Of a stretch of DNA of 44,777 nt, positions 1 through 7,212 are shown piece by piece. Numbering within the stretch: position 1 is the stretch's first letter; each line of letters opens with the position of its first letter. A program made the position numbers and the translations under genes. Where the stretch lies: the NCBI GenBank assembly GCA_036005065.1, contig DASYQW010000208.1, positions 1 through 44,777 of the forward strand, read 5' to 3'. Source of the DNA: Candidatus Methylomirabilota bacterium (GTDB taxonomy: Bacteria; Methylomirabilota; Methylomirabilia; Rokubacteriales; DASRDR01). The notes beneath the pieces were generated by a model. It was not told where the DNA came from. It ran no database searches and was given only the letters and a program-made list of their open reading frames with translations.

Positions 1-152
1 GGGGAGTCCCCACTACTCCCCGTGACCCTCCCACCTGGGGGTCGTGCGCGCCCGGCGGCCACCGGGGAGGCCCAACCACTCCCCCCCTTGACCCTCCCAC
101 CTGGGGGTCGTGCGCGCCCGGCGGCCACCGGGGAGTCCCAACCACTCCGCTC
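1..152. repeat. 66-bp tandem repeat, about 2.3 copies
   Basis: Two near-identical 66-bp units occupy 23-88 and 89-152, and 1-22 looks like the end of a third unit cut by the window edge. Each unit starts TGACCCTCCCACC and ends with a variant of CCCAACCACTCC. The period is a multiple of three, so the minus strand reads as a repeated peptide, but there is no start or ribosome site to support a gene. It lies directly upstream of dnaX. Confidence 0.75.
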
Positions 153-170
153 CTGGAGGGGTCGCCTGGC

Positions 171-1946
171 GTGAGTCAGTACCAGGTGCTGGCGCGGCGC
201 TGGCGGCCACTCACGTTCGAGACGGTCGTCGGTCAGGCGCCGATCGTGCGCACCCTCCAGAACGCGCTGGCGCGCCAGCGGATCGCCCACGCCTATCTCT
301 TCACCGGCCCGCGTGGGGTGGGGAAGACGACCACCGCGCGTCTCCTCGCCATGGGGCTCGCCTGCGAGCGGGCCGGCGCCGAAGGGCCCGTGCCGTGCGC
401 GGCGTGCGACCCGTGCCGGGAGATCGTCGCCGGACGGGCGCTCGACGTCATCGAGATCGATGGCGCGTCGAACCGCGGGATCGACGAGGTGCGCACGCTC
501 CGGGAGAACGCCCGTTACGCTCCGGCGCGCGGGCGCCGCAAGGTCTACATCATCGACGAGGTCCACATGCTCACCGAGCCGGCGTTCAACGCGCTCCTCA
601 AGACCCTGGAGGAGCCGCCGGCCCACGTCGTGTTCGTCCTCGCCACCACCGAGCCCCGGCGCCTGCCGGCGACGATCCTGTCGCGCTGCCAGCGCTTCGA
701 CTTCCGGCCGATCGCCCCGGGGGAGATCGCGGCGGGCCTTCGGCGGATCCTCGACGAGGAAGCGACTCGGAACGGTGTCGACGTCGCGGTGGAGGCCGAG
801 GCCTTGACCGTGATCGCGCGCGCCGCGGACGGGAGTCTCCGCGACGCGCTCTCGCTCCTCGACACCGCGCTCGCCTACGGTGAAGGCCGGGTGAGCGCGC
901 AAGCCGTCCAGGAGCTGCTGGGGAGCGGGGGCGCGGAGGCGGCCTGGGGGCTGGCGGCGGCCCTCGTCGATCGCGACGCGGGCGACGCGCTCGGCCGCAT
1001 CGAGCGGGCCGCGGCCGACGGGTTGGATCTCGGCCTGCTCGCTCAGGAGGCGATGGAGGTGCTTCGCCGCGCTCTGCTGCTGGGCGTCCGCGACGGCATG
1101 GCCTCCGAGCTCGGTGAAGCGGAGGCGGCGCGGCTCAAGACGCTGGGTCGGGGGGGCACCGAGGACCTCTTGCTGCTCGTCAAGGGCCTCCTCGAGGCGG
1201 AGGCGGAGATGCGGCGGTCCCCGCATCCCCGGGTCGACCTCGAGATCGCCGTGGTGCGCCTCTGTCACCGGCCCCAGCCGGAGCCGATCGAGCAGGTATT
1301 GGAGCGTCTCGAACGCGCCGAGGCTCAACTGCGCGGCTACGGGCCTTCCGCCGGGCTCCCCGCGGCGGCCGGGCCGCAGCAGACGGATCTCCTGGGCGGC
1401 GCCGGCGAGCTCCCGGCGCCGTCCCCCCCCGCGCGGGGCTCCATGACCGGGGGAAGCCGACTGCCCGTCACCGTCGGCGAGCGGCCGCCCGTCGCGCCGC
1501 CGCGGCCGGTGGCGCCACCCGTGGCCGCGGCTCCCGCCAGCGAGGACGACGTGTGGCGACGGACCGTGGCCGAGATCGCGCGGCTCCGGCCGACCCTGGC
1601 GCACCTGCTGGCCGATGCGGTCGTGGTCTCGGAGGAGGACGGGCGTCTCACGGTGGCCGTGCCCGATGGCAACGTGTTCACGCGGGATCAGCTCCGTGAC
1701 GTCGGAAACCGCCAGCTCATCCTGGAGGCGGCGCGGCGAGTCCGACCGGGGGTACGGGAGATCGTGTTCACCACGGGGCCCGCGCCCGGCGCCGCGGCGG
1801 GCGAGGTGACGAGTCATCCGGCCGTTCAGGCGGCCGTCGAGCTCTTCAACGGCGAGGTGACCACCGTCCGCCCGGCTGGCCGCGGGCCCCAGTCGGGCGC
1901 GGCCGGGCCGGAGGGGGCGGCACCCCACAGCGGAGAGGACACATGA
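171..1946 (+). CDS. dnaX: DNA polymerase III subunit gamma/tau
   Basis: This is the clamp-loader ATPase that, with delta and delta', opens the beta clamp and couples it to the replicative polymerase. The P-loop GPRGVGKT is at residues 46-53. The zinc module cysteines are C65, C76, C79 and C82, the DEVH Walker B box is at 129-132, and the sensor region ATTEPRRLPATILSRCQRF follows. A Pro/Ala-rich linker near 400-460 leads to a C-terminal tau-like domain. The GTG start at 171 follows a GGAGGGG ribosome site and gives the usual MSQYQVLARRWRP N-terminus. I see no A-rich slippery site, so a frameshifted gamma form is not supported. It overlaps the next gene by 4 nt (ATGA), the usual dnaX-ybaB-recR order. 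Confidence 0.97.
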   Translation: MSQYQVLARRWRPLTFETVVGQAPIVRTLQNALARQRIAHAYLFTGPRGVGKTTTARLLAMGLACERAGAEGPVPCAACDPCREIVAGRALDVIEIDGASNRGIDEVRTLRENARYAPARGRRKVYIIDEVHMLTEPAFNALLKTLEEPPAHVVFVLATTEPRRLPATILSRCQRFDFRPIAPGEIAAGLRRILDEEATRNGVDVAVEAEALTVIARAADGSLRDALSLLDTALAYGEGRVSAQAVQELLGSGGAEAAWGLAAALVDRDAGDALGRIERAAADGLDLGLLAQEAMEVLRRALLLGVRDGMASELGEAEAARLKTLGRGGTEDLLLLVKGLLEAEAEMRRSPHPRVDLEIAVVRLCHRPQPEPIEQVLERLERAEAQLRGYGPSAGLPAAAGPQQTDLLGGAGELPAPSPPARGSMTGGSRLPVTVGERPPVAPPRPVAPPVAAAPASEDDVWRRTVAEIARLRPTLAHLLADAVVVSEEDGRLTVAVPDGNVFTRDQLRDVGNRQLILEAARRVRPGVREIVFTTGPAPGAAAGEVTSHPAVQAAVELFNGEVTTVRPAGRGPQSGAAGPEGAAPHSGEDT

Positions 1947-2260
1947 AGGGATTCGGAAATCTCGTCAAGGAAGCCCAGAAGCTTCAGGCACAACTCGAGG
2001 CCCTCAAGGAAGAGGTGGCCAAGCGGAAAGTCGAAGCGTCGGCGGGCGGAGGGATGGTGGTCGTCGAGGCCAACGGCAACCAGGAGATCCTGTCGATCAA
2101 GATCGACCGGGACGTGATCACCCCCGACGACCCCCAGATGCTCGAAGACCTGGTCCTCGCCGCCGTCAACGAGGCCCTCAGAAAGGCCCGCGAGATGGTC
2201 GCCGGGGAGATGTCCAAGCTGGCCGGCGGCCTGGGCGGGAAGCTTCCCGGCATGTTCTAG
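1943..2260 (+). CDS. ybaB: YbaB/EbfC nucleoid-associated protein
   Basis: A 105-residue protein of the YbaB/EbfC family: small dimeric DNA-binding proteins that bind the nucleoid. An N-terminal amphipathic helix rich in Lys, Glu and Gln (about residues 5-32) is followed by a beta region around [17 protein letters not shown] and a C-terminal helix, matching the family in length and order. The ATG overlaps the dnaX stop codon by 4 nt, so translation is probably coupled, and recR lies 79 nt downstream. In other bacteria this trio is linked to replication and repair; the exact role of YbaB is not established. Confidence 0.95.
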   Translation: MKGFGNLVKEAQKLQAQLEALKEEVAKRKVEASAGGGMVVVEANGNQEILSIKIDRDVITPDDPQMLEDLVLAAVNEALRKAREMVAGEMSKLAGGLGGKLPGMF

Positions 2261-2339
2261 TGCGGAGCCGACCGGCGTCGCCTCGCATCGGCTTCCATCG
2301 TCGGCGGCCCCCCCGTCGCCGCGTCGGGTCTCGCCGCCC

Positions 2340-2939
2340 GTGACGTATCACCCCCCCCCGCTGGGCCGCCTGATCGAGGCGCTTCAGCGGCTGCCGGGGA
2401 TCGGGCCGAAGACGGCGCAGCGCCTCGCGTTCCATTTCCTCAAGCAGCCGGAAGCCGCGGTCCGCGCCCTCGCCGACGCGCTGGTCGACCTCAAGGCGCG
2501 CGTGGCCCACTGCTCGCGGTGTTTCAACGTGACCGACGAGGAGCCGTGCCGGATCTGCCGCGATCCGGCCCGAGACGGGAGCCTCCTCTGCGTCGTCGAG
2601 GAGCCGAACGACCTCTTGGCGATGGAGCGCACCGGCGAGTATCGCGGCCGCTACCACGTCCTGCTCGGCGCGCTCTCCCCGCTGGACGGCATCGGGCCGG
2701 ACGAGCTGAAGGTCCGGGAGCTCCTCGGGCGCCTCGAGGCGGACCGCGTGCAGGAGGTCATCCTCGCCACGAATCCGAACGTGGAGGGCGACGCGACGGC
2801 GATCTACCTGGCGAAGCTCCTGCGTCCGCTCGGGCTCCGCGTGACCCGGATCGCGCGCGGGCTTCCGGTCGGCGGCGACCTCGAGTACGCGGATGAGGTG
2901 ACGCTGGCGCGGGCGCTGGAGGGGCGAAAGGAGATGTGA
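2340..2939 (+). CDS. recR: Recombination mediator RecR
   Basis: RecR acts with RecO and RecF to load RecA on gapped DNA. At 199 residues it has the usual length. A helix-hairpin-helix [13 protein letters not shown] is at 18-30. The zinc finger cysteines are C58, C61, C70 and C73. A Toprim domain follows with [19 protein letters not shown], and the C-terminus carries [12 protein letters not shown] and [16 protein letters not shown], all family signatures. The start is GTG at 2340, and no strong ribosome site is visible upstream. It is the last gene of the dnaX-ybaB-recR unit; the next gene is convergent. Confidence 0.96.
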   Translation: MTYHPPPLGRLIEALQRLPGIGPKTAQRLAFHFLKQPEAAVRALADALVDLKARVAHCSRCFNVTDEEPCRICRDPARDGSLLCVVEEPNDLLAMERTGEYRGRYHVLLGALSPLDGIGPDELKVRELLGRLEADRVQEVILATNPNVEGDATAIYLAKLLRPLGLRVTRIARGLPVGGDLEYADEVTLARALEGRKEM

Positions 2940-2981
2940 CCCGCCCCGGGCGGGCCGGGGCGAGTCCTGCGGTCGCGGGCG

Positions 2982-3296
2982 CTACTTCCCGGTAAAGAAG
3001 TTCGAGATCGTCCGGCCCACGTACTTGGCGCCGTCGAAGAGAGCTTCGCCGAACCCCTTGGCGCTGTCGTGGAGCCTGTCGCCCACCGGCTTCGCCTGAT
3101 CCCCGGCCTTCTTGGCGCCCTGGGTCACGGTCTTGCCGACCCCCTTGGCGGTTTCCTCCACCCCTTGCCCCGTCTTCTTCGCGCCTTCGACGACCTGGTC
3201 GGGTCCCTGCTTGGGGTCCGCTGCCCAGCCGCCGACGCTTCCGAACACCAGGACCAGGGCCGTCGCGCTCGCGATGATCGCGTTCCTGCTGGTCAT
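2982..3296 (-). CDS. Small exported Lys/Gly-rich repeat protein
   Basis: A 104-residue protein of unknown function. Residues 6-25 form a hydrophobic signal peptide with a probable cleavage after GGWAA near residue 26. The mature part is an amphipathic, degenerate repeat of roughly 11 residues built on the pattern GAKKxGxxVxxTAKGVGK, and it ends in NFFTGK. Such Ala/Lys/Gly helices recall apolipoprotein-like or stress-associated periplasmic proteins, but that is only a resemblance. I chose ATG at 3296 rather than the GTG at 3314 because AGGGGGT lies 8 nt before it. It runs convergent to recR and divergent from the tRNA gene. Confidence 0.75.
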   Translation of the reverse strand: MTSRNAIIASATALVLVFGSVGGWAADPKQGPDQVVEGAKKTGQGVEETAKGVGKTVTQGAKKAGDQAKPVGDRLHDSAKGFGEALFDGAKYVGRTISNFFTGK

Positions 3297-3454
3297 GTCC
3301 GCACCCCCTGGCACAATCTCTTCTCCTCTGTCTCAGCAACCATCATGCCACCGCCGGGCTACTGGAGGGAACGGCTTTCGTCCGTACAAGGGCGCGGCGG
3401 CCGGCCTCCAGACGTCACATTTCTGACGGCGTGCGTCTTTGCCCGCGGGTAGGG

Positions 3455-3460
3455 TACAAT
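3455..3460 (+). promoter_or_regulatory. -10 box of the tRNA-Asn promoter
   Basis: TACAAT lies 8 nt before the first base of the mature tRNA, so transcription would start almost at the tRNA 5' end. No convincing -35 element was found at 17 nt spacing. Confidence 0.55.
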
Positions 3461-3468
3461 GGCCGCGT

Positions 3469-3800
3469 TCCCCGGTAGCTCAACCGGTAGAGCAAGTGGC
3501 TGTCGGAAGGCAGCGTCCCGGCCGAAAGGCGGGATGGAAAAGCGGGCGAATTCAGGGAAGCCTACCTCTCCCATTCGGGGGACACGGGAACCCTGAGCGA
3601 AGCCTTCGCGCTCCGGCGCGAGGGAGCGTGCAGAGACTAGACCGCGAGGTCGTACTCCGGCGGCGCGCCGCCGGGGGAAGCGCCCGCCCCCTACGGGTGG
3701 CCTGAAGCCGCCTACGGGGATGAGATAGTCCAAGCCCCGCGGAAACGCGGGGGGCCTTGTAACCACGAGGTTGCAGGTTCGAGTCCTGCCCGGGGAGCCA
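3469..3800 (+). tRNA. tRNA-Asn(GUU) interrupted by a group I intron
   Basis: Exon 1 is 3469-3503 and exon 2 is 3760-3800. Joined they give a 76-nt tRNA. The acceptor stem TCCCCGG pairs with CCGGGGA, followed by discriminator G and an encoded CCA (3798-3800). The D arm is GCTC/GAGC, the variable loop is 5 nt, and the T arm is GCAGG-TTCGAGT-CCTGC. The anticodon loop reads CTGTTAA only when the 256-nt insert is removed between anticodon positions 35 and 36. That gives GUU, and the overall sequence resembles known bacterial tRNA-Asn. Four of the five anticodon-stem pairs are canonical; 27-43 is an A-G mismatch. A -10 box lies just upstream and a strong hairpin just downstream. Confidence 0.93.
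3504..3759 (+). ncRNA. Self-splicing group I intron (IC3-like) in the tRNA anticodon loop
   Basis: P1 forms between exon GCTGT (3499-3503) and the guide GCAGC (3510-3514), giving the required U-G wobble at the 5' splice site. P2 is a hairpin with a GAAA loop (3517-3533). P3 is GCGG (3542-3545) with CCGC (3642-3645). P4 is TCAGGG (3552-3557) with CCCTGA (3591-3596). The R element GTGCAGAGACTAGA contains P7 GACTA (3635-3639), which pairs with TAGTC (3726-3730) in the S element GAGATAGTCC. P9 is a 7-bp stem with a GAAA loop (3735-3752). The last intron base is G3759. There is no homing endonuclease ORF. Size and core resemble the small tRNA introns of cyanobacteria and proteobacteria. Confidence 0.93.
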
Positions 3801-3808
3801 GCTCCGGA

Positions 3809-3838
3809 GGGCCGCCGGTGACGAGCCGGCGGCCCTTC
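3809..3838 (+). terminator. Hairpin downstream of the tRNA gene
   Basis: A perfect 10-bp stem, GGGCCGCCGG (3809-3818) with CCGGCGGCCC (3826-3835), has a 7-nt loop and starts 8 nt after the tRNA CCA. Only TT follows, so the U-tract is weak. Its position supports a role in ending tRNA transcription. Confidence 0.6.
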
Positions 3839-3871
3839 GCGTCCGCGACCCTTCCACCCCAGGCGCGCCCC

Positions 3872-3946
3872 ATGCTGGACCCATTGATCCACGGCGGCCT
3901 CGTCATCGACGGCACCGACAACCCCGGCTCTTACGGGTGCAGGCCT
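3872..3946 (+). pseudogene. 5' remnant of an N-acyl-D-amino-acid deacylase gene
   Basis: The ATG at 3872 opens a frame whose first 22 residues (MLDPLIHGGLVIDGTDNPGSYG) closely match the start of the intact D-aminoacylase encoded at 10561. The similarity stops abruptly at about 3937-3946, and the frame then runs through unrelated DNA into the intergenic repeat, ending at TAG 4010-4012. No metal-binding or catalytic part survives. It is best read as a truncated gene left by a deletion or by insertion of the repeat. Confidence 0.6.
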
Positions 3947-3972
3947 GACCCTCAGTCGGCGCGGCACCACAC

Positions 3973-4012
3973 GCTCGGTGGTCGGCGCCGGGTTACTCGG
4001 ACAGCCTCCTAG
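3973..4012. repeat. Copy A of the intergenic repeat (tail module)
   Basis: The segment starting GCTCGGTGGTCGG and ending ACTCGGACAGCCTCCTAG recurs at 24663-24702 and, in parts, at 24780-24796, 35810-35827 and 35930-35945. Its last three bases provide the TAG stop of the convergent amidohydrolase gene (read on the minus strand as CTA complement). Confidence 0.7.
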
Positions 4013-5331
4013 TACGTGAACGGGAAGGGCATCGGCGGCCGACCGAATGGCCGCCCGCCGCGCACCGTCAACACGGGGACGAGCTTCTTGGTCCCGCTGC
4101 GCCGGTTCTGTCGCGTGTCCACGAACTCGACCGGCCCGTCCACGAGGTCGAAGACCGCCACGTCGGCCGGCGCGCCGATCTGGAGCGTGCCGAGACCCGG
4201 CACGCGGCCGATGATCTTCGCCGGCTCGACGGTGGCCTTGGCCACCACCTCCTCGAGCGGCATGCCCAGATTGAGGAATTTCGACATCACGTTTGGAAGT
4301 GTCGGGTACCCCGGCGTGTTGATGCTGACGGCGTGGATGTCGCTCGAGATGGTGTCGGGCGGCGCACCCTGCTGCAGCGCCGGCTCGCAGACCGTGTAGT
4401 CGAAGCTTCCGCCTCCATGACCGACGTCGAAGATGACCCCGCGCTGCTTGGCCGCGCGCGCGGCGGGCAAGAGCTGGCCGTTCTGCACGGTGTTGTTGCC
4501 GGCGCCGCTGTACGCGTGGGTCAGAATGTCGCCCGGCCGCAGCAGGTCGAGCAGGTCCGACAGCGAGCCCGGCGCGGCGCCGATGTGGCACATCACGGGC
4601 ACCTGCTTGCCCGCCATCTCGGCCGCCCGGAGTGCACGGCGGAGGGGTTCGAGCCCGTTCTGCCCGACGACCGAGTCGGTGATGCGGACCTTCACGCCGA
4701 GCACCACGTCCGGGTTCTCGGAGACTGCCCTGGCGCAGCCGTCGACGTTCGCATAGTCGATGTTGAGCATCTCGCCGGGCGCGAGCCCACCGGCCAGGCC
4801 GATCGAGGCGATGTGGACGAAGGCGAAGATGCGCGTCCGGGACTGCGGCATTGCGTAGTGACGGACGGCCCCGAAGGTCTGCCATCCGGCGTCGCCGGCC
4901 GAGACCGCCGTGGTCACCGCCGTGATCGGCACCAGCTCGTCAGCCGGCAGCCCGATGCCGAGATGCGGAACCAGGTGCGTGTGCAGATCCACGAGCCCGG
5001 GCGTGACGAGCTTGCCCGCGGCATCGATGCGCTGAGCGGCGCGGTCGGCGGGAAGGCTCGGCGCAATCGCGGCGATCTGGCCGAACTTGATCCCGATATC
5101 GCGCTTGCCCCGGAGCTTCTGGCTCGGATCGAGCACGTCGCCGTTGGCAATCATGATGTCGAACTTGAGTGCCGGGTCCGCGGCATCGAAGCCCCGTGGC
5201 GCCGGGTGTCCGGTCGCCTGAGCGACCAGCGTCGCGGTCTGTGCGCTCACGCCGGCGGTCTCCCCGGCGAGCGTGGCGCCCGCAGCCGCCGCGGTGGTGG
5301 AGAGGATGAAGTTCCGTCGGGTGACGTCCAT
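4009..5331 (-). CDS. Tat-exported amidohydrolase/deacetylase-family metallohydrolase
   Basis: This 440-residue protein is in the dihydroorotase-like amidohydrolase superfamily and is expected to cleave a C-N bond with one or two metal ions. The N-terminus DVTRRNFILSTTAAAAG has a twin arginine followed by a hydrophobic stretch and an AQT cleavage region, so it is probably exported folded. The metal motif is VDLHTHL. Later motifs are VMCHIG, THAYSG, DVGHGGGSF and SSDIHAVS, the usual ligand positions of the family. The substrate cannot be read from sequence. The start at 5331 follows AGGAGG; an upstream extension of the frame lacks such support. Its TAG stop lies in repeat copy A. Confidence 0.88.
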   Translation of the reverse strand: MDVTRRNFILSTTAAAAGATLAGETAGVSAQTATLVAQATGHPAPRGFDAADPALKFDIMIANGDVLDPSQKLRGKRDIGIKFGQIAAIAPSLPADRAAQRIDAAGKLVTPGLVDLHTHLVPHLGIGLPADELVPITAVTTAVSAGDAGWQTFGAVRHYAMPQSRTRIFAFVHIASIGLAGGLAPGEMLNIDYANVDGCARAVSENPDVVLGVKVRITDSVVGQNGLEPLRRALRAAEMAGKQVPVMCHIGAAPGSLSDLLDLLRPGDILTHAYSGAGNNTVQNGQLLPAARAAKQRGVIFDVGHGGGSFDYTVCEPALQQGAPPDTISSDIHAVSINTPGYPTLPNVMSKFLNLGMPLEEVVAKATVEPAKIIGRVPGLGTLQIGAPADVAVFDLVDGPVEFVDTRQNRRSGTKKLVPVLTVRGGRPFGRPPMPFPFTY

Positions 5332-5582
5332 GCCTGACCTCCTAGCGCGCGGCGCCGCCCAGGACGCCGGCTGGCCCGAATCTTGGAACCGCAAAGCACC
5401 TTCCGGTCTCCCGTCCTCCCCGCCCGTGGCCCCTCCCCGGCCGGGCCGCTCCGGCGCACCCCGACGATACCGCGCCCGGCGGCACGGCCGCCAGGGGGTC
5501 GGGGTGCTCGACCGCGAACACCCGGCGAGGCCCTGGAAGACCGCCTTGACCGCGGACGGCGGGGCTAGGCAGAGTGTTCGGT

Positions 5583-5696
5583 ATGCCAATCCCGGCGGCC
5601 ACCAGCGACAACCGCGACGTCGACGAGCCCTACGGCCTGCGCCACTTCTTCCAGCAGATCGCCCTCTACGCGCGCATGGCGGCGTCGCGCCCGTAG
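5583..5696 (+). CDS. Possible 37-residue ORF, unknown
   Basis: A short frame begins MPIPAATSDNRDVDEPYG and ends in ARMAASRP. It lies 30 nt before the MFS transporter gene. A TTGACC-like element sits at 5546-5551, but no good -10 or ribosome site is visible. I do not recognise it. It could be a leader peptide, a gene remnant or chance. Confidence 0.2.
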   Translation: MPIPAATSDNRDVDEPYGLRHFFQQIALYARMAASRP

Positions 5697-5726
5697 CGCG
5701 CCGGGTGGCCGGCGGGCGCCGGGATC

Positions 5727-6902
5727 ATGGGAAACCGCTGGGGGGTGCTGGCTCTGGTCGTCGCGGCGCGGATCGCGATGGGCTTCCAGTTCCAGGCGGT
5801 CGCCGTGGTGGGGCCGTTCCTCGTCGCCGACCTCGGCGTCGGTTACGCGGAGCTGGGGACGCTGATCGGACTCTACCTCCTGCCGGGCGCATTCCTTGCC
5901 CTTCCGGGCGGCCTCCTGGCGGCGCGCTTCGGTGATCGCGCGCTCGTGCTCGCAGGGCTCGGCCTCATGATCCTCGGGGGGGCGGGCCTGATGGCCAGCG
6001 GCGCCTTCGTCCAGGCCGCGGCGAGCCGTCTCGTCGCCGGCGCCGGGGGCGTCCTCCTCAACATGCAGCTCGCGAAGATCGTGACGGAGTGGTTTGTCGG
6101 CCAGGAGCTGGCGACGGCGCTCGGCGTAATGCTCACGGCGTGGCCGCTCGGGATCGCGCTGGCGCTGGCCACGCTGGGCGCGGTCGCGGCGGTGACGTCG
6201 TGGCAGGTCGCCATCGGCACGACCACGGCCTACGCGGCGTTCGCGCTCGTCCTGATCCTGGCGCTGTACCGCGATCCACGTGTCGCGGGCCCGGGGCGGG
6301 GGCCCCACCGGTGGTGGGCGATCTCCGGCCGCGAGCTGGGTCTGACAGTGGTCGCCGGGGTCGCGTGGGCGACGCTGAACGCGGGGTTCATCGGGGTCCT
6401 CGCGTTCGGTCCCAAGCTCCTGGTGGAGCGAGGGCTCTCGCCGGCGGCCGCGGGGCTCGTGGTGAGCTGGGCCTCGCTGGTCTCGATCGGCTCGGTGCCC
6501 CTCGGCGGGGCCTTGCTGGACCGGCTCGGGCGAAGCGACACCGTGGTGGTGGCCGGCCTCGTGGGCGCGGGCGCCGCGTCGGCGGCCTTCGCGCTGGGGG
6601 AGCCGGCCTGGCTCTGGAGCGTGCTGGTCGGGGTGCTCATCGCGCCGGCGGCCGGCGTCATCGCCCTGCCTGGAGAAGTGCTGGGACCCGCGAGCCGCAG
6701 CACGGGTTTCGGCGTCTTCTACGCCCTCTACTACGCCGGGATGGCGCTGGCGCCGGCGCTGGCGGGCTATCTGGTCGACCGGACGGGCGGGGCGGCGGCC
6801 GCCCTCTGGCTGGCCGCCGCGCTCTGGCTTCTCACTCTGCCGGCGCTCTGGGCGTTCCGCGGGCTCCAGCGCCGCTTTCGCCGGGCACCCGCGGGAGGCT
6901 GA
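5727..6902 (+). CDS. MFS transporter
   Basis: A 391-residue integral membrane protein of the major facilitator superfamily, about 12 predicted helices in two halves. It resembles the CynX/NimT-like and nitrate/nitrite branches in its N-terminus (FQFQAVAVVGPFLVADLGVG) and in the loop after helix 2 (LPGGLLAARFGDRAL), which is the conserved MFS A motif. A matching loop in the second half is GGALLDRLGRSD. The substrate cannot be assigned. A small frame precedes it and a weak hairpin follows; it appears to be a single-gene unit. Confidence 0.88.
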   Translation: MGNRWGVLALVVAARIAMGFQFQAVAVVGPFLVADLGVGYAELGTLIGLYLLPGAFLALPGGLLAARFGDRALVLAGLGLMILGGAGLMASGAFVQAAASRLVAGAGGVLLNMQLAKIVTEWFVGQELATALGVMLTAWPLGIALALATLGAVAAVTSWQVAIGTTTAYAAFALVLILALYRDPRVAGPGRGPHRWWAISGRELGLTVVAGVAWATLNAGFIGVLAFGPKLLVERGLSPAAAGLVVSWASLVSIGSVPLGGALLDRLGRSDTVVVAGLVGAGAASAAFALGEPAWLWSVLVGVLIAPAAGVIALPGEVLGPASRSTGFGVFYALYYAGMALAPALAGYLVDRTGGAAAALWLAAALWLLTLPALWAFRGLQRRFRRAPAGG

Positions 6903-6948
6903 GGCGCCGGCGACCTCCATAGCTGACGGACGCGGCAGGTCGTACCAG

Positions 6949-6975
6949 ACCGGGGCGGCCCGGCCGCCGGCTTTT
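6949..6975 (+). terminator. Weak terminator after the MFS gene
   Basis: A GC-rich imperfect hairpin centred on GGCGGCCCGGCCGCC is followed by TTTT at 6972-6975. The stem is short and bulged, so this is only a candidate. Confidence 0.4.
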
Positions 6976-7031
6976 CGGAGTTCGCGGGCGCCTCCCCGAG
7001 CAAGCCGGCGCGATTCAGTGAAATTCCCACC

Positions 7032-7060
7032 TTGACAAGCTCAGGTTTCCCCCCTACAGT
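7032..7060 (+). promoter_or_regulatory. Sigma-70-type promoter of the serine hydrolase gene
   Basis: TTGACA (7032-7037) and TACAGT (7055-7060) are separated by exactly 17 nt, the best vegetative promoter in the window. Transcription would start near 7067. With translation from 7213, the leader is about 146 nt; an ATG at 7072 would be almost leaderless but would bury the signal peptide. The remaining part of the 6903-7212 gap shows no further gene. Confidence 0.8.
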
Positions 7061-7212
7061 CCTGCCCACTCATGTCTCGGATCCCGGGAGAGCGAGGCGC
7101 CCCGCTGGTCAGCGTCTCGGGGGTCCGGGTGACTCGGTCAGTCCGCGCTAGCCGTTCCCTTCTCCGCAGACGTTCAGACCTGCCGGCTCAGCGCCAACAC
7201 GGGGAGGGCACC

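Noticed and set aside
171-1946. Programmed frameshift in dnaX making a short gamma form
   Set aside because: No A-run slippery heptamer with a following hairpin was seen; the frame is continuous to the C-terminal domain.
3469-3800. tRNA-Thr(UGU) with splice sites placed elsewhere
   Set aside because: TTGTAA at the 3' exon suggests UGU, but that splice choice leaves no U at the 5' exon end paired to a guide and no intron-terminal G. The P1 U-G pair and G3759 fit only GUU.
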